Assembly: GCA_004377135.1 (NCBI GenBank)
Contig: SOHS01000125.1
Span: 1 to 7,498, forward strand
Reading direction: 5' to 3'
Source: Dehalococcoidia bacterium
GTDB taxonomy: Bacteria; Chloroflexota; Dehalococcoidia; GIF9; AB-539-J10
Length of the DNA stretch: 7,498 nucleotides
Positions 5,505 to 7,498 of the stretch are shown in pieces (within the stretch, counting starts at the first letter, position 1; every line of letters starts with the position of its first letter). The translations under genes and the position numbers were made by a program. The notes beneath the pieces are model-generated. The model was not told the origin of the DNA. It worked only from the letters and a program-made list of their open reading frames with translations, and searched no databases.

Positions 5505-6002
5505 ATGGAAGTTAAATTCATTGCAGATAATAATGTTGGCAAACTGGCTCGATGGTTAAGGCTGATTGGCTATGATACTCTGCTGTTTAAGCAAAAAAAC
5601 GATGGTCAAATGATCAAAACAGCTCTTAGTGAGGACAGGGTGATTTTGACTAAAGATAGCCAATTTATGAAAAGGCGCTTGGTCACAAGTAGCAAACTCA
5701 AAGCTATACTCATTAAACGAGATGACCCTAAACTCCAGGTACAGGAAGTAGTGCAAACTTTGAATTTAAATTATCATTTCAAACCCTTCTCGCTTTGCCT
5801 GGAATGTAATCAAGTATTAATAGCCCGGGATAAAGAAGAGCTGCAAAATCGGGTACCCGCTCACGTTTTTGAAACTCAAACTCAATATACGGAATGTCCC
5901 GCCTGCCATCGTATCTACTGGCAAGGTACACACTGGCAGGCGATGGTCAAGAAGTTACAAGACTTGCAAAGAAGGGCTGGCGAAAATCATGCTTCTACCT
6001 AA
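5505..6002 (+). CDS. Mut7-C (PIN-like) domain protein with zinc ribbon
   Basis: This 165-residue protein matches the Mut7-C family, a PIN-like nuclease fold followed by a zinc ribbon. The family is named after the C-terminus of the Mut-7 exonuclease and is predicted to be an RNase; activity of the bacterial stand-alone proteins is not well established. The N-terminus has the signature KFIADNNVGKLARWLRLIGYDT (4-25), with Asp8 as the first acidic residue, then RVILTKDSQF (45-54) with Asp51. The zinc ribbon has CLEC (98-101) and CPAC (131-134), the latter followed by RIYWQGTHW (136-144). ATG at 5505 fits the family start exactly; the frame is open upstream but holds no ATG, GTG or TTG in the intergenic region. 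The Shine-Dalgarno site is weak (GGA, 6 nt before). It lies 97 bp before coaX on the same strand, but coaX has its own promoter candidate. The cellular target is unknown. Confidence 0.85.
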   Translation: MEVKFIADNNVGKLARWLRLIGYDTLLFKQKNDGQMIKTALSEDRVILTKDSQFMKRRLVTSSKLKAILIKRDDPKLQVQEVVQTLNLNYHFKPFSLCLECNQVLIARDKEELQNRVPAHVFETQTQYTECPACHRIYWQGTHWQAMVKKLQDLQRRAGENHAST

Positions 6003-6048
6003 TGTCCGTCTTCCTAGGGCTTCAATAATGGCATGGATTAGATAGTAA

Positions 6049-6057
6049 TGCTATACT
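6049..6057 (+). promoter_or_regulatory. Extended -10 promoter candidate for coaX-coaBC
   Basis: TGCTATACT gives the TGn extension plus TATACT (5 of 6 matches to TATAAT, at 6052-6057). A partial -35 ATGGCA (6028-6033; 4 of 6) lies 18 nt upstream. Transcription would begin near 6064, 46 bp after the Mut7-C stop codon is passed (position 6002 to 6049), giving a coaX leader of about 36 nt. Confidence 0.5.
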
Positions 6058-6063
6058 CAGCCC

Positions 6064-6116
6064 ATGATAGCGGGAGGATGAAGATAAAGCTAGGCACCTA
6101 TGTTATTAGCAATTGA
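6064..6116 (+). other. Two overlapping mini-ORFs in the coaX leader
   Basis: ATG at 6064, right at the predicted transcription start, opens a five-codon frame (MIAGG, stop 6079-6081). A second ATG at 6078 overlaps that stop and opens a 12-codon frame ending TGA at 6114-6116, which runs past the coaX ATG at 6100 in another frame. GGGAGG (6072-6077) abuts the second ATG, too close to serve it and 22 nt from the coaX ATG. These may be chance frames; I have no evidence that they are translated. Confidence 0.25.
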
Positions 6117-6870
6117 TATTGGGAACACCAACATTAAGCTGGGTATATTTGATGGCGATAGGCTAAAAGCTACCTGGAATTTAGCTACCGGCATTCATCG
6201 TACCCCAGACGAGTATGGCGGAGTGGTGCTCAACCTTATGGAGCGAAAAAAGGTCTTGCCTTCAAAGGTTACCGGAGTAGTATTATGCGGTGTCGTACCA
6301 CCGCTGCTGTATACATTCGTGGAACTGTGTAGGAAATATTTAAATACTAAACCCTTAGTGGTCGAAGCTGGTGTCAAGACAGGCATGCGCATCCGCCTGG
6401 ATAATCCTCGTGAGGTTGGCCCTGACCGCGTGGTCAACGCCGTGGCTGCCCAGAACCTCTACGGAAAACCGTTAATAATTATTGACCTTGGCACTGCTAC
6501 CACCTTTGATGTTGTTTCTAAGGAGGGTGATTATCTTGGCGGGGCTATTGCCCCGGGCATTATCATAGCTACTGAAGCTTTATTCACTCGTACTGCTGCG
6601 CTCCCTCGAATAGAACTAATCCATCCCAAGCAAGTCATCGGCAGAAATACTATCTCTGCTATGCAATCAGGTATAATATTTGGTTACATTGAGCTTATCG
6701 AAGGCATGATTCGTCGAATAGAACAGGAATTGGGAAGCAAAGCAAAGGTGGTAGCTACCGGCGGTCAGGCTTATCCTTTTGCCGAAGAAATAGCAGCCAT
6801 AGACGTAATAAACCCTGATTTAACCTTAACTGGATTGCGCCTCATTTATGAAATGAACAAGGAACAGTGA
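6100..6870 (+). CDS. coaX: Type III pantothenate kinase
   Basis: CoaX phosphorylates pantothenate with ATP, the first step of CoA synthesis. Type III enzymes are acetate/sugar kinase-fold dimers that need a monovalent cation and are not inhibited by CoA. The 256-residue length is typical. Motifs: DIGNTN (6-11, phosphate-binding), GPDR (107-110, with Asp109 as the expected catalytic base), DLGTATTFD (129-137, second phosphate motif), GGAIAPG (147-153), ATGG (219-222), and the conserved end NPDLTLTGLRLIYEMN (238-253). All key residues are present. The ATG at 6100 is fixed by an in-frame TAG at 6091-6093; the Shine-Dalgarno match is poor (TAGG, 5 nt before). Its TGA overlaps the coaBC ATG by one base, so the two are co-translated. 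This gene was long annotated as a Baf family transcriptional activator, which would be a misreading here. Confidence 0.95.
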   Translation: MLLAIDIGNTNIKLGIFDGDRLKATWNLATGIHRTPDEYGGVVLNLMERKKVLPSKVTGVVLCGVVPPLLYTFVELCRKYLNTKPLVVEAGVKTGMRIRLDNPREVGPDRVVNAVAAQNLYGKPLIIIDLGTATTFDVVSKEGDYLGGAIAPGIIIATEALFTRTAALPRIELIHPKQVIGRNTISAMQSGIIFGYIELIEGMIRRIEQELGSKAKVVATGGQAYPFAEEIAAIDVINPDLTLTGLRLIYEMNKEQ

Positions 6871-7498
6871 TGCTTAGCAACAAAACCATAGTTTTAGGGA
6901 TAACAGGGAGCATTGCTGCCTACAAAGCAGCAGCGATTGCCAGCCAGCTAACTCAGGCAGGGGCGAAGGTGAATGTAATTATGACTAAAGAAGCCATCCA
7001 GTTCATATCACCTGTTACCTTACGGGCCATTACAGGCAGACCCGCAGTTACCGAAATGTTTGATTTGGCCTCTGAATTCAGTATTGAGCATGTCTCTCTG
7101 GCCGAGGCCGCTGATATAGTAGTCATTGCCCCTGCCACAGCTAATATTATTGCCAAGCTGGCTGCTGGCATTGCTGACGACATGCTATGCTGCACGGTTC
7201 TGGCTACCAAGGCGCCGGTGTTTATTGCCCCAGCTATGGAAACCAATATGTATAATAATCCAGTCACCCAGGATAATTTGTCCAAGCTTAAAACTCGTGA
7301 CTTTGTGATTATTGCTCCCGCCACGGGCTGGTTAGCCTCGGGTAAAGAAGGTCCAGGGCGACTCGCCGATATCAATGATATTATAGGCAGCATCCGCCAA
7401 GTACTAGAGAGAGGTGGAGACCTGGCCGGTAAGCACATCGTGGTTACCGCCGGCGGTACCCAAGAGCCTATCGACCCGGTTCGCTACATCAGCAACCG
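6870..7498 (+). CDS. coaBC: Bifunctional CoaBC (4'-phosphopantothenoylcysteine decarboxylase / phosphopantothenate-cysteine ligase), cut by window edge
   Basis: CoaBC joins 4'-phosphopantothenate to cysteine (CoaB, C-terminal) and then decarboxylates the product with FMN (CoaC, N-terminal), steps 2 and 3 of CoA synthesis. The first 209 codons are present. CoaC motifs: GITGSIAAYKAA (10-21), SIEHVSLAEAADIVVIAPATANIIAKLAAGIADD (71-104, His74 as catalytic His), and PAMETNMYNNP (121-131, for the common PxMNxxMW). The region LASGKEGPGRLAD (155-167) has Ser157 where E. coli Dfp has Cys158. The CoaB domain starts at about 186 with GKHIVVTAGGTQEPIDPVRYIS and then leaves the window. The ATG at 6870 overlaps the coaX TGA, with AAGGA (6859-6863) 6 nt upstream. 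Together coaX-coaBC encodes most of the early CoA pathway. The gene is truncated by the window edge, not broken. Confidence 0.94.
   Translation, partial: MLSNKTIVLGITGSIAAYKAAAIASQLTQAGAKVNVIMTKEAIQFISPVTLRAITGRPAVTEMFDLASEFSIEHVSLAEAADIVVIAPATANIIAKLAAGIADDMLCCTVLATKAPVFIAPAMETNMYNNPVTQDNLSKLKTRDFVIIAPATGWLASGKEGPGRLADINDIIGSIRQVLERGGDLAGKHIVVTAGGTQEPIDPVRYISN

Noticed and set aside
6953..7438. 161-codon open frame on the minus strand
   Set aside because: It lies wholly antisense to coaBC, which shows clear family motifs throughout; the frame is a shadow, and its translation resembles no family I know.
1..7498. CRISPR arrays, insertion sequences, tRNA or rRNA genes, phage or defence genes
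   Set aside because: No repeated spacer pattern, transposase, terminal repeats, cloverleaf or conserved rRNA segment was seen; all long regions are covered by housekeeping genes.

Overview
This looks like an ordinary housekeeping and energy-metabolism stretch of a bacterial chromosome with moderate GC content. It holds eight genes in four transcription units, two of them cut by the window edges. There are no mobile elements, CRISPR arrays or RNA genes that I can see. Taxonomy is inference only: the gatC-plsY-gatA cluster, an EF-G paralogue with a DTPGYADF G3 motif, a lone etfBA pair and a type III pantothenate kinase followed by coaBC would all suit a Chloroflexota (Dehalococcoidia-like) genome. 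No marker here proves that.

Layout. Positions 1-1238 (minus strand) carry gatC, plsY and the start of gatA. The genes are tightly packed, so a phospholipid acyltransferase sits between two subunits of the tRNA-dependent amidotransferase. An 87-bp divergent region (1239-1325) separates gatC from an EF-G-like GTPase gene (1326-3371, plus strand). That gene starts with GTG only 8 nt after a perfect TATAAT box, so it is probably translated from a leaderless mRNA. Positions 3441-5259 (minus strand) hold etfB then etfA, encoding the two subunits of an electron transfer flavoprotein. They have strong Shine-Dalgarno sites and a good sigma70-type promoter (TTGACA, 17 nt, TATCCT). After a 245-bp intergenic region comes a Mut7-C/PIN-like protein with a four-cysteine zinc ribbon (5505-6002, plus). 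It is followed by coaX (6100-6870) and the first 209 codons of coaBC (6870 to the edge), which overlap coaX by one base.

How the genes work together. coaX phosphorylates pantothenate, and coaBC couples the product to cysteine and decarboxylates it, so together they supply steps 1 to 3 of CoA synthesis. EtfAB would take electrons from dehydrogenases, typically acyl-CoA dehydrogenases, but no partner dehydrogenase or ETF:quinone oxidoreductase gene is in view. GatC/GatA belong to the indirect route to Gln-tRNA(Gln) and/or Asn-tRNA(Asn). PlsY makes lysophosphatidate.

I do not see a convincing undescribed system. The points most worth checking are the predicted leaderless starts in the divergent region, the Ser in place of the usual catalytic Cys in CoaBC, the altered flavin-loop residues in EtfA, the plsY insertion between gatC and gatA, and the two mini-ORFs in the coaX leader.
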